Below, piece by piece: positions 19,980-30,800 of a stretch of DNA of 64,000 nucleotides (the stretch's first letter is position 1; every line of letters starts with the position of its first letter). A program made the translations under genes and the position numbers. Under the pieces are notes generated by a model. That model was not told the DNA's origin and made no database searches. It worked only from the letters and a program-made list of their open reading frames with translations. The stretch comes from Rebecca billardiae RCC1528. Lineage: Eukaryota; Haptophyta. The stretch spans positions 3,968,001 to 4,032,000 of the forward strand of contig OZ251225.1 in NCBI GenBank assembly GCA_965240325.2, in the 5' to 3' direction.

Positions 19980-20330
19980 GTACGACGTTACGACCACCCT
20001 TTGCCGTTACGGCTTTACGGGGCCCAGTCGTCCAGATGAAGCGGTGGGGACCTCGGAAAGGAAGCCGTGGCGAGCGTGAATGCCCGTCCCACCGCGATCC
20101 AAGGCGCGTGTGGCACGTCTGGGACAGGGGGGCATGCCACACGCCGGTCGGCGTCGCCGTACGAGCATGTGGGCATGAGTGACAGCTTCCTTTCCGACTT
20201 TTCGACCACTCTCACGTCCACGTCCACGTCCTCATGCGACTGGCGCGCGTGTGAGGCTGCGCATGGGAAGAATGGGCAAGTACTAGTAGGGACTAGGATC
20301 ACCCTTATGACGGCCATGCCTGATGCCGAC
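19978..20330 (-). repeat. Displaced upstream block of EsV-1-7 copy 2
   Basis: The reverse complement matches 3610-3830 upstream of EsV-1-7 copy 1, except for about 150 bp extra at about 20095-20245. It lies about 1.67 kb upstream of copy 2 because of the inserted elements. Confidence 0.6.
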
Positions 20331-20918
20331 CTCTAGTTACGACGGTGCAGGCGGCAGTCCGAATGTTCCGTCTAAGGCTAAGCCCACACACCATGAGTCT
20401 GACGATCAATGTTGACTGCGCGGTAGTCGTGCGACCGCCGTCCCACACTGTTGCCGGCCGTGCGAACTACTGTGTGCAGCGTGTGCGCGCCTGTCAATCA
20501 CAATGGCGCCCTCGGCGATCATCGACCGACCGCTAGCGAGCTGAGTCCAGGACTCAGTAACAATAGGGGGGCCAAAGTGGCGCACTGTAGCGTTACTGAC
20601 GGCCACGCGCGCGGGTCCTAGCGAGTGTTTAGAGCTGATTTCTGGCTGGATCATTTGCCCTCTGGAGGGGTTACACTCACGTACTTAACCTGCTTGTCTG
20701 GGACCACAGCCTCGGACGCCACGCCATTAATTGGCGACCTCTCCACCGCTCAATGCCCGTCCAGACTCAGAGGCACGGACGTGCCGCACTACCTGGCCCT
20801 GGGCACCTGGCCCGACTCGGACTACTGGACGGGCTCCACGGCGCCATTTGCCTGGGGTGGCCCACCATCTGGGGTCCAGATGGTGGGGTTGAAATTCCCG
20901 CGTGTCCGTGTGCAGCCC
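20331..20918. other. Intergenic, nothing recognised
   Basis: No frame here shows a credible domain or composition. Confidence 0.4.
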
Positions 20919-21015
20919 CGTGGCGGACGGGGGGGTCGGCGGGCTGTGCCAGTGCTGTCGCAATGTTTCCTCTGCGGGTTCGCGTCTTTCCACATTCGCT
21001 CGTGGCCGTGGGTGA
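20919..21015 (-). repeat. Second, inverted copy of the 97-bp PsaD-like upstream repeat
   Basis: This is the reverse-complement match of 1531-1627. On its minus-strand downstream side there is no PsaD-like frame. Confidence 0.6.
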
Positions 21016-22105
21016 CGGACAGTCCGACAGTCGGACCAGTGACACCTGAAGCTCTCCCACTCGGAGAACGTGTACACGTCCGTCAGCGCAGCGCGTGCAC
21101 ATCGGCATCAGCGAGGCCCACACCCACGAGGGAATGTGCAGCACGCGGGGCGGGGCGGGTAGCCCGTTGCTCCGCGCGAGCGCGGGTACGCGCTGTATGT
21201 GCCGCATCTCGACCGCGATGGCGTAATCGAGCGCCTCGCCGCCGACGAAGCCGCCAGAGTAGATCATGTGCATGTCCTCCTGCCGCCAGCCGAGAGCGGT
21301 CGTCGCGAGGATGCTTGTCGATGTCGGCTCCAGGCATGATGGGCTCGGCGCAGGTCGCGTTGACGTCGTACACGGCCACCACGCTGAGCACGAGCGCGTT
21401 GACGTTAACGCGGTCGTCGCTCTTCGCATCTTCGACAGGTCTGGCGCTCGCGTGCTCGGCGGCACGAGGAGCTGTTGGTTGTGCGCGCGCGCGCGCACAG
21501 CGACAGCGTGTGCCACTCGCGATCGAGAGTGGGCAAGCGCTGCTCACGCGAGCACACGAATCGCAGCGCATCCATCAACGGCGTGACGACTTCCGCCTCG
21601 TCCCGCAGCGCCTGCGCCATGGACAAGGCCATGGCGCGGCGATGTTGCATGCTCGACGTTTCATCTCTCTGCGGATGGCATCACGGGCTTGTCTGTGTCG
21701 CGCTGCGGCGAGGGTCGCCAACTCGCGAAGACACGGTTGCTGCCACGACGACAGAACCGGGAGGTGCGTCCGCTGCCCATCGTACGCCGTTGGCGCTGCG
21801 CTTCCGTCGCATTGGTCACCGTGGACGCCATGCACGCCGGACGTGGTCGTGGGCTTCGGCTGAGGGACCGCGAGCGACAGTCCGGTGCGCGGATTCCGGG
21901 CGATCGAGTTCAGAAGGCCGCGCCAAATCTTGCCTCGCGTGCGATGGCGCTTCGAACCCGCCCGCGAGACACCTCGTGATGAGGGCCTTGCCGCACCGAG
22001 CTCGACGCGCGGCGGTGGATCGCGGCGGTGGCACTGCCGAGCAACGGTGACGACAGTGCAGTCGTACGGTCGAGTCTCAGCAGTGCGCGCGGCCGCGGCC
22101 GCGTG
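21016..22105. other. Intergenic with possible decayed minus-strand coding remnants
   Basis: On the minus strand between about 21650 and 21130, less biased peptides appear in different frames (RDEAEVVTPLMDALRFVCSR; NALVLSVVAVYDVNATCAEP; EDMHMIYSGGFVGGEALDYA), as if one gene had been broken by frameshifts. I cannot assign a family. Short introns are an alternative explanation. Confidence 0.3.
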
Positions 22106-24556
22106 CTAGGCGACCTCGTGCAGCGCCTTCACGAACGCGTCTGCGGAGCAGTGGCCGTGCGTGAGCGCCATCTCGAGCACGAGCAGCAGCTTCTTGATCG
22201 GGATGCCGTCCGAGGGGAGCGAGGGAGAGGCGGCCTTGATGTCGGCCTCGCTCATCCCGCCCACCTGCCGCATCACCACCGCCGCCTCGTCCGCGTCCAG
22301 GCCGCGCACCTGCGTGGGCGCGCGGCGGCGCGCGCGCGCGGGCCGTGTGACGACGAGTCGCGCGCGCGCCCGCGCGCGCGCGCGCCCGCGCGCGCCCGTG
22401 TGCGCGCGCGTTGGGTCTCACCGGCAGCACGGCGTTGAACGCGTCCAGCAGCTCGAGCTGCTCGAGCACGGCGGCGCTGCTGCTCGTCGCGATCACGAAG
22501 AGCTTGCTGCTCGCCGAGCCCGCGCGGCGCACGCACACCAGCAGCGTCTGCAGCACCGTGTTCGAGAAGCGCGGCCCGATGCGCACCCACTCGAGCAGCC
22601 GCTCCACGTCGTCGAGCACGACGCACGAGAGCGGCGAGCGGAGCGCGTCGTCAAACACCTTGCCGATGGCGAGCGCCTTGGCGCCCTCGGACATGCCCAC
22701 GTACCGGTCGGGTGAGACCAGCTTGACAAACGGCCACTCCGAGCGCAGCGCGAGGTGAGCGGCCAGCGCGGTCTTGCCCGCGCCGCGCGGGCCCTCGAGC
22801 AGCAGCGCCATGCGCGTCACGCGCGCCGAGCCCTGCGCGCGCACAGGGGCGCACACACGCGCACGCGCGCACGCGCACACGCGCACACACGGCAGGGAGG
22901 CCGCGAGGGAATCAGCGAAGGGGCGTGGCGTGTGCTGAGCGCCGCGGCGCGCGGCGGCACTGCGCGCGGCGGCGCGCGGCGGCACCGCGCGCGCGCCTTG
23001 AGCTGCGTCATGAACGTCTCGGCGGTGGAGAGCAGGTGCGAGAGCGCGGGCCCGTGCTGCACCACACCGCCAGACACGAGCGCGCCGAGGTCGTCGCCCG
23101 CCACGCCGTACGCGGGCTTGACCTCGGTGAGCGCTCGCTCAAAGTCGGCTGCGGAGATGGTGAGGTTGTCGAGCGAGACGTCCTTCAGGTTGTCCACGTG
23201 CACCTGCCGATTGAACGCGTACGACGTCGCGCTCTTCACCAGCCCCTCCAGCTCGGCGCCCGAGAAGTTGCGCGTGCGCGCCGCGAGCGCGCCGAGCTCG
23301 ACGTCGGGCGCGAGGTAGCCGCCCTGCGCCATCGACGCGGTCTTGATCTTGAGGATCTGCGCGCGGCCCGCCTCGTCGGGGAGGTGGATCTCGATCTGCA
23401 CCTCGAGCCGCCCCGGGCGCAGCAGCGCCTCGTCGATCATGTCCTTCCGGTTCGTCATGCCGATCAGCAGGATGTTGTTGAGCGAGTTGACGCCGTCGAT
23501 CTTGGAGAGCAGCTGGTTGACGACCGTGTCGTGCACGCCCGTCGAGTCGGAGCGCGAGCCGCGCGCCTTGCAGATCGCGTCGATCTCGTCGAAGATGACG
23601 ATGTGCAGCTCGGACTCGTCGCCGCGCTCCGCCTGCTCCGCCTCCGCGTCGGCGAACAGCTTGCGCACGTTCTCCTCCGACTGCCCCACGTACTTGCTCA
23701 GCACCTCGGGCCCGTTCACCACCTTGGGCTCGCGCCCGTTGAGCATCTTGCCGATCTGCCGCGCCATCAGCGTCTTGCCCGTGCCGGGCGGGCCGTAGAG
23801 CAGCATGCCCTTGACGTGCGTCACGCCGAGCTTCTGGAGCACCGCCGGCGGGAAGATGCGCGAGGCGAACGCGCGGCGGAAGATGTCCGAGAACTCGGCG
23901 TCGAGCCCGCCGATCCCCATCTGCTCAAAGTTGAAGTCGGAGCGGATGATCTGCGTCGCGCCCTGCCGCGACGCGTCCATGCCGACGAGGGAGAGCGGCG
24001 CGCCCGAGGCCTTGGCGAGCGAGATGAAGGCCTGCGCGTTGAGCATCCCCTGCCGCGCCTCCGCGCCCGCCGCGCCCGGCTGCGTCAGCTCGGCGAACGC
24101 GGCGGTGCTGAGCGTCGCAACGGTGAGCAGCAGGTTGGCGCCCTGGAAGTCGACCGCGAGCGACTGGCCGAGCGTGAAGATCTGGTGGGCGTACCGCTTG
24201 AGCACCGCCTCGACGAGCTGGCCGCCCTCCACCTGCGCCACCCCGCGCACCGTCGCCTTGCGCACGAAGTCCACCTCGAACGTCACGCGGCAGATCGCGT
24301 ACCCGTCCTCGGGCAGCGCGTGCGCGCGCGCCTCCAGCTCGTCGCCGACCGACGCGGCGAGGATGCGGCGCTGCACCGAGTTGAGCGCGAGCGCGCCGTC
24401 GGCCACCTGGGCCGAGGGCTGCGCCGTGTACACGTACCCCTTCACCTCGAGGTACTTGGGCTCGCCCGGCAGCCGCTCGTACGCGGCGGGCGAGACAAAC
24501 ACGCAGTTGGTGAGCGCGAGGTCCTGGCTCGGGCAGTTGGCGCACTTGAGCAGCAT
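22106..24556 (-). CDS. NSF: N-ethylmaleimide-sensitive factor (vesicle-fusing AAA ATPase), three exons
   Basis: NSF is the cytosolic hexameric ATPase that, with SNAPs, disassembles SNARE complexes after membrane fusion. Exons: 24556-22997, 22832-22422 and 22309-22106, all phase 0, giving 724 residues (family about 740). The N domain is residues 1 to about 190 (MLLKCANCPSQDLALTN start). D1 Walker A is GPPGTGKT at about 255-262 and Walker B IVIFDEIDAI at about 320. D2 has LLLEGPRGAGKTALAAHL, CVVLDDVERLLEWV and the NSF signature IGPRFSN. Exon 3 matches the NSF end (IKKLLLVLEMAL). Intron 2 (22421-22310) is GT-AG. Intron 1 (22996-22833) is best explained as GC-AG (AAG|GCGCGC ... GCAG|GGC), because no GT nearby keeps phase. 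The ATG at 24556 was chosen because it begins the conserved N domain. LTO1 lies upstream on the same strand. Confidence 0.93.
22833..22996 (-). other. GC-AG intron of NSF
   Basis: A 164-nt segment of GC repeats and CA/GT-rich tracts between the D1 and D2 coding exons. The donor is GC and the acceptor is AG. Joining gives QLK then GSARVTRMALLLEGP, which aligns with the D2 start of NSF proteins. The nearest GT donors (for example CGGTGC) would shift the frame. Confidence 0.7.
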
Positions 24557-25101
24557 GGCGGCCCGGCCGACGCGCGCTCGGGCTCGACGCGCGCGTGCAC
24601 GCCCGACGTGCGCGCGCTCGGGGGTGCGACGGGGCGAACGGCCGTGGCGCGCGCGGCGTGCGTGCGCGGGCGTCTCACAGCGTCGTCGTGCTGCGATCTG
24701 CTGATTGATGGCGGCGGCTGGCGGCGGCGCCGAGGCGGGTGCATCCGGGCGATGCATCATGCATCCGGTCTCTGCGCGAAAAGACGAGCTGGAGTGGACA
24801 AGACAGTCGTCGTCGAATTTTACGCCGCCCGGCAGGCGGCAATCCAGTGGCAGCAGACCGAGTCGCGCTCTGCCCAGGCAAGAGCTCTTCTGAGGCGCGG
24901 GTTCACAGCGCGCGACGCCACTTCCGACTTCGGGTCGCCGAGTGTCGCATACAGTGTGTGCGCGCGGCGTGCCAGCAGAGGCTTCAGCAGACGAGTGACA
25001 TGCAGTCACACAGGCCTTCACTCAGTCTCACTCTCAGATGCTGACGACAAGATTGGCGCACTCGGAGAATTGGAGGGCTGGAGGCGCTGCACAGTGGCGG
25101 C
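24557..25101. other. Intergenic between NSF start and LTO1 stop
   Basis: No gene is supported. It should hold the NSF promoter and the LTO1 3' end. The upstream extension of the NSF frame here has no conserved content. Confidence 0.5.
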
Positions 25102-26298
25102 TCACTTTGTCGACTTGGCGGCGCCGGGCGGCGGCTTGGTGTACGCCTTCTCCGCGGCGTAGCTCGGGTCGTCGAGCAGCCGCTCCAGCTCGCCCAGGTC
25201 CTTCTCCCCCGGGTACAGCTTGCCGCCGATCTCCCACGTCGGGTAGCCCGGCACGCCGCGCGCGCGGCACTCGTCCGCGCGCGAGTCTGCGCCGTCGCGC
25301 GCGCACTCGACGTACTGCAGGGAGGAGAACGCCTGCCGGCCGAGCGTCTCCTTCTGCTCGTAGCAGTGCGAGCACCAGTACGCGCCGTACATGCGCGCGC
25401 CGGCCTCGCGCAGCCGCTTGCCCAGCGCGAGCGCGCGCGCGCCGCTCGGCTGCTCGATCTCGGGCGGCAGATAGAGCGTGGGCCCGGCCGAGGCCTCCGC
25501 GCCCGAGTCCTCTGCGCCCGCGCTCGCGACCAGAGAGGGCGGCGCCGCGCCGCCGCCGTCCGCGCCGGGCGGGGCGGCGGCGAAGAGCGCGGCGGCGAGC
25601 GAGACGCTGAGCGCCGCGCCGCACGCGGCGATCCGCGCCGCCTGCGCGCGCTCGCGCACCAGCCGCGCGTTCCACACGAGCGCGCCGTTGACGAGGCAGA
25701 GCGTGGCCGAGCCGATGCAGTACGGGCACGGCTCGTGCAGCGCGAGCGCGAGGAGGGCGAGGAGGCAGAGGCTGAACGCGGCGCACGCGGCGGTGCCGAG
25801 CTGGAGGAGCGCGCGCGAGCCGCCCTCGAGCCGCGCCTGCGCCGCCTCGCCCACCGCGCCGCGCGTCGCGAGCGGCGCGAGCGCGGCGAGGCCGAGCGTC
25901 GCGTACGCGGCGCAGCCGAGCGCCGAGAGCGGCACCGCGCCCACGGAGGCGTACGGCGAGGAGAGGACGGAGGAGCACGCGGAGCCCGCGGTGCAGAAGG
26001 CCGGGGCCGCCGAGCCCGACAGCTTCACCGCCGTCAGGTAGCCCGAGAGCCCGACCCCCGCGAGCGAGACGGCGCCGCTCGCGAGGCGCGCCGCGTCGTC
26101 GTCGCCCGAGCCGCCGCCGTCCGCGCCGGGCGGCGGGGCGGCGGCGCGCGCGGCCGCGCGCGCGCGCGAGGCGAGTGGCCGGGGTAGCGCGTGCTGCCCG
26201 CGCGCGCCGCGCCTGGCGACCGCCAACCGGCCGCCCGCCGCCGCCGCCGGGTGGGCCGCGAGCAGCGCGAGCGCGACCACGGCGAAGCGCCACGCCAT
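25102..26298 (-). CDS. LTO1: LTO1-like thylakoid thiol oxidoreductase (VKOR plus thioredoxin-like domain)
   Basis: A 398-residue single-exon protein. The N-terminus (MAWRFAVVALALLAAHPAAA) is a signal peptide followed by an Arg/Ala-rich transit-like stretch, suggesting secondary-plastid import. Residues about 72-235 form a four-to-five-helix VKOR domain with paired cysteines (FCTAGSACSSV), a Ser in the expected loop (SPYASVGAVPLSALGCAAYA) and the active-site CPYC. Residues about 305-385 are a thioredoxin-like domain with WCSHC, QYVEC, CRARGVPGYPTWEI and a later GEKDLGELERLL. In plants and cyanobacteria this VKOR-Trx fusion oxidises lumenal thiols using quinone and is needed for photosystem II assembly. 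All catalytic cysteines are present, so it is probably functional. It is divergent from XRN across a 1.5-kb spacer. Confidence 0.93.
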   Translation of the reverse strand: MAWRFAVVALALLAAHPAAAAGGRLAVARRGARGQHALPRPLASRARAAARAAAPPPGADGGGSGDDDAARLASGAVSLAGVGLSGYLTAVKLSGSAAPAFCTAGSACSSVLSSPYASVGAVPLSALGCAAYATLGLAALAPLATRGAVGEAAQARLEGGSRALLQLGTAACAAFSLCLLALLALALHEPCPYCIGSATLCLVNGALVWNARLVRERAQAARIAACGAALSVSLAAALFAAAPPGADGGGAAPPSLVASAGAEDSGAEASAGPTLYLPPEIEQPSGARALALGKRLREAGARMYGAYWCSHCYEQKETLGRQAFSSLQYVECARDGADSRADECRARGVPGYPTWEIGGKLYPGEKDLGELERLLDDPSYAAEKAYTKPPPGAAKSTK

Positions 26299-26471
26299 CG
26301 CTTGCCGCGTTGTCGCGTCCGGGCGCGACTCGTTGATCAGCCGGACCCGCGCGCGGCTGGGTGGGCGCGGCTGAGGAGGCTGCTCCGCTCCGGCTGGGCG
26401 CGCACAACGGGCTTCGCCGAGTTCGCGCGCGCACGCGCCACCCGTTCCACGAAGGGCGATTAGTGTAAACC

Positions 26472-26529
26472 GGTCCGGGAGCTGATTGGGTCGAATCTAG
26501 CCAGATTCGACCCAATCAGCTCCCGGACC
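26472..26529. promoter_or_regulatory. Perfect 27-bp-stem hairpin upstream of LTO1
   Basis: Arms 26472-26498 and 26503-26529 are exact reverse complements with a 4-nt loop (AGCC). The core GGGTCGAATCT is only moderately GC-rich, so this is not a low-complexity artefact. It lies 174 bp upstream of the LTO1 ATG. It could form a cruciform or be transcribed as a small hairpin RNA; function is unknown. Confidence 0.85.
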
Positions 26530-26637
26530 ACAGTGGGCGCACGCGGGGCCGCGGCCGTTGAGAAGGGGCGGGGGCGGGCGGGGACGTCGACGTCGCGGCG
26601 ATCCCCACGCTCAGCTGTCGATGAGTTGCTGTTGGCG

Positions 26638-27628
26638 CTGCGCGCCGCGCTCGCGGGGTGGCTCGGACACATGCGCGCCTTTGAGCGCCCGGCGACCGCG
26701 CGCGCATCGGCTTCCTCCGCCTGCAAGTCGCCCGCGACCGCGGCCGCCGCCCGCTTCGAGTGGGCCTGCAGTGGGTTGACTGCGCCCGAGTCTGCTCGCC
26801 GCCGAGCGCGGGGATGAGTTGAGCGCGGCGCGAGGCGGCGATCGCGATCGGGCGATCGCATGTGCCCATCTGCGCCCCCTTCGCCACGGCGCGACCGCTT
26901 CAGCATGCGTATGTGACCCCACTTGTCCGGGATGTCGGGAGCGGGCGAACATTGTCGGCCACCGTGTCCGCGCGCGCCGCGCGCGCGCAGGGCTCGTTCG
27001 GATCGGAGGTCACTCCGTGGCGTCTCGTGATGTCTTCCCCGCGCAAGCTGATGGGCACGGTTGGTCCGCATCTGCCGTCATGTGACGTCTACTGATGCCG
27101 TGTACACCATTGTGACAGAACTCGCTAAGCAAGTTCTTCTCACCAGAAAGTTGTCGTCAGCATTGACGCACGTTGCAAGCTGGCAGAGCAGTGGATGGCA
27201 TGACCTAGGTGGCCCATGCGGGGCAACACATGACCATCGGCATGCCCTGATGCCGTTTGTGACGTGTTTCCGATCCGAACGAGCCCTGCGCGCGCGCGGC
27301 GCGCGCGGACACGGTGGCCGACAATGTTCGCCCGCTCCCGACATCCCGGACAAGTGGGGTCACATACGCATGCTGAAGCGGTCGCGCCGTGGCGAAGGGG
27401 GCGCAGATGGGCACATGCGATCGCCCGATCGCGATCGCCGCCTCGCGCCGCGCTCAACTCATCCCCGCGCTCGGCGGCGAGCAGACTCGGGCGCAGTCAA
27501 CCCACTTGAAGCGGGCGGCGGCCGCGGTCGCGGGCGACTTGCAGGCGGAGGAAGCCGATGCGCGCGCGGTCGCCGGGCGCTCAAAGGCGCGCGTGGGTCC
27601 GAGCCATCCCGCCCGCGCGGCGCGCGCC
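26638..27628. repeat. Large inverted repeat between LTO1 and XRN
   Basis: The left arm, about 26638-27007, and right arm, about 27269-27628, are near-perfect reverse complements (shared landmarks TGAGTTGAGCGCGGCGCGAG, GCGATCGGGCGATCGCATG, TGTCGGCCACCGTGTCCG). The spacer of about 260 bp is unrelated. A 10-bp indel near 26763 separates the arms. No transposase frame was seen; a fold-back element or a local inverted duplication would fit. It occupies most of the shared upstream region of two divergent genes. Confidence 0.8.
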
Positions 27629-27846
27629 GCCCAAGTCACGCTTCTCTCGGTCGCACGTCGGCCACGCGCCACCTGTTCGCCATCCTGCCGCCACCAGGTG
27701 GGCAGCCGTGGTGCGGGGCCGCCTGGCTGCCCTGGCGAGCGGCGGAACAACACCCCGTGGAACGGGTGGGCGCCCCGAAGCGACTTGGGTGTGGCGCAAA
27801 GCGCGCCGCCGCCGACCGCCGCCGACAGCAGCGCCGCGCGCTCGCG

Positions 27847-30800
27847 ATGGGTGTGCCCGGCCTCTTCCCGTGGCTCGTGCGCCGGTACGGCGCGGAGATC
27901 GTGCTCGACGGCGACGTGTGGACGCACGCGCACCCGTCCGGCTGCGACCACCTGTACGTCGACCTCAACCACATCGTGCACGGCTGCTGCCACCCTGAGT
28001 GGCCGACGCCCGCGCCGCGGGACGAGGCGGAGATGTTCGCGGCGATCCGCGAGGCGCTGGTCCACCTGGTGCACTTCGCGCGTCCGCGCACGCTCCTCTT
28101 CGTCGCGCTCGACGGCGTCGCGCCGCGCGCCAAGATCAACCAGCAGCGGCGGCGGCGCTTCCTGTCGGCGCGCGCGGCCGGGCAGCGGCGCGAGGCGGCG
28201 GCGCGCGCGCACGCGGAGATGGCGGCGCTGCTGGGCGACCGGCGCGAGAACCTCCCGCCGGTGGAGCAGTGCGACCCGTCGTGGGACTCGAACGTCATCA
28301 CGCCGGGCACGCCCTTCATGGCGCGGCTCGCCGCGGCGGTGCGCGCGACGCTCGAGGAGCAGCTGCAGAGCGACGCCCGTTGGCAGCAGCTGCAGATCGT
28401 GTTCAGCAGCTGGGACGAGCCGGGCGAGGGCGAGCACAAGATCATGCGCTTCGTGCGCCAGCAGCGCGCCCTCGCCTCCGCGCACGGCGGCCGCGTGCAC
28501 CACGCCATCTTCGGCCAGGACGCGGACCTGCTGCTGCTCGCCCTCGGCTCGCACGAGCCGCACTTCTCGATCGTGCGCGAGCGGCGGGGCGGGGGCGGGG
28601 AGGGCGGCGGGCCGGAGGACGCGCTGGCGGAGGGGCTGGACGACGGCTGCCTCTACGCGTCGGTCGTCGAGGCCGCGCGCGCGACCGCCTTCGAGGTCGT
28701 CTCCGTCGGCGCGCTGCGGCTGGCCATCGAGCGCGTCGAGCTCGGCGCCGAGCTGCCGCCCGAGCACGCGGCCGCGGCGGCCGCGCTGTACGGCGGGCGC
28801 GCGCTCTCGCAGGTGGGCGACGAGGAGGCGGCGGCGGCGGCGGCGAAGCTGGGCGGCGCGCGCGGCGCGGCCGGCTCGGGCGAGTCCGCCGAGCTCGAGG
28901 CGCTGATCGACGACCTGCTCGTGCTCGCGTGCGTGTGCGGCAACGACTTCCTGCCCGCGGTGCCGTCGCTGCTCGTGCACGAGGACGGGCTGGGGCTCGC
29001 GCTCGGCGCGTACCACGCGGTGCGCAAGGCGAAGGGGAAGGGGGCGCGGCTGGTGCGCGACGGCGAGCTGCAGCTGCCGCCGCTCTGGGCCGTGCTCACC
29101 GCGCTCGCGAGCGGCGAGGGCGCGCGGCTCGCGCGCTCGGTCGAGCGAGACGCGCGCCGGCTGCGGCGCGAGGCGGCGCTCGCCGCCGCCGCGCGCTCGG
29201 CGAGCTCGCGGCGCGGGCGCTCGTGGCTCACGTCGGCGCACCTGGGCGCGGGCGAGTGGATCTCGCTGGGCGAGCTGGGCGACGACGCCGACGTCGACGA
29301 CGCGCTCGCGCACGCGTACGGCGACGGCGCGGACGGGGGCGAGGACGAGGCGGCGAGCGCGGCGCGGCTGCGCGCGTGCAGCCCGCGCCAGCTGATGGCC
29401 GAGTGCCGCCGCCGCGCGTACGCGGCGGCGAAGGCGGCGGAGCTGCTGCCGCCCGGCGCGGCGGGCGCGGGCGGCGTCGCCTTCGACCGCCCCGGCTGGG
29501 CCGAGGCGTGGTACGCCGCCAAGTTCGCCGACGAGCTGCGCGGCGCGCCCAAGTACGTGCGCGCGGCGCAGGGCGGCGGGCCGGGCGCGGCGCTCGAGGC
29601 GCTGCGCTCGGACGTGGTGTGGGAGTGGGCGCACACGGTGCAGTGGGTGCTGTCGTACTACACGGCGGGGCCGCTCTCCGCCGGGCCGGTCGGCGGCGAC
29701 GCCTTCGCCGCGTGCGCGCAGGCCGCCTCCGACGGCGGCGCGCACGCGGCGACCGCCAGCGCCGTGTGGGACGACTACTACGGCCACCACTACGCGCCCT
29801 TCTGCGCAGACTTCAGCAGGGTGGCGGCGCCGGCGGGGGCGGGCGGGGTGCGCGCGCTGTGGGAGGCGCAGCGCGCGGCGCGTGGCCTCGCGCCGCGCGC
29901 CGCCGCGCAGCCGCCCACCCCGCTCGAGCAGCTGCTTCTCGTGATGCCGCCGCCGTCGTTTGAGGCCGCGCTGCCGCCGCCCGCGCAGGCGCTGCTCGCG
30001 TCCAAGCGCGCGCACCTCTACTTCCCGCAGCCCGAGGGCGCGGGGCTGGGCGCGCTGATCGACGTGGCGCTGCCGGGCGTGCGGTACGCGTGGCAGGCCA
30101 CCGTCCGCCTCCCCGCGCTCCCGCTCGCGCACGTCGCGCGCTTCGCCGCCGAGTCGGTCGTGCCGTACGTGGGCGCGGCCGAGCGCGCGCGGCTGCTCGC
30201 GCGCGCGCCCGCGCTGCTGCACGTGCACGCGGCGCACGCGGACTACGCGCTGCTGCGCGCGGCGAAGGCGGCGACGGACCAGGCGGCGCAGATGCGCTCG
30301 GGCGCGCGCGCGCTCGACCCGCGCGCCCTCGCCGAGCTCAACCTCAACCGGCAGCGCTGCCAGGCGGCCATGCCGGCGCTCGCGCTCTGGGGCGGCGCGG
30401 CCGGCGGCGGCGGCGCGGGCGCGGGGCAGGGGCCGCTCGACGTGCGCTGGTCGGAGGACATCCGCGCGTTCGGCGTGCCGCTGGACATCGCGGACCCGGC
30501 GGGCGTGCACGCGGGCTCGCACCCCACGCGCCCCGCCGTGCTGCCCGGCTCGACGCCGCCCGCGCTGCAGCCCGCTGTGCGCGCGGCCAAGGTGCGGGCG
30601 CGCGCGCGCGGCGCGCACAAGGGGGCGGCGGCGGCGCAGCCGCAGCAGCCGCAGCAGCCGCAGCAGCCGCAGCAGCCGCAGCAGCAACAGCAGCAACAGC
30701 AGCCGCCCGCCGGCGGCGCGGCGTCGGGCCCCGCCCCGCTGCCGCCGCACTGGCGCGAGGCCGTGACCTCTCTGAAGGGCGTGGCTCGCACCTACTACTG

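Noticed and set aside
22985-22996. GT donor at CGGTGC for NSF intron 1
   Set aside because: It leaves phase 2 against a phase-0 acceptor and would break the D2 frame.
27061-27846. XRN start at the first ATG of the long open frame (27061)
   Set aside because: The extra 262 codons read through the inverted repeat with no conservation; the family N-terminus begins exactly at 27847.
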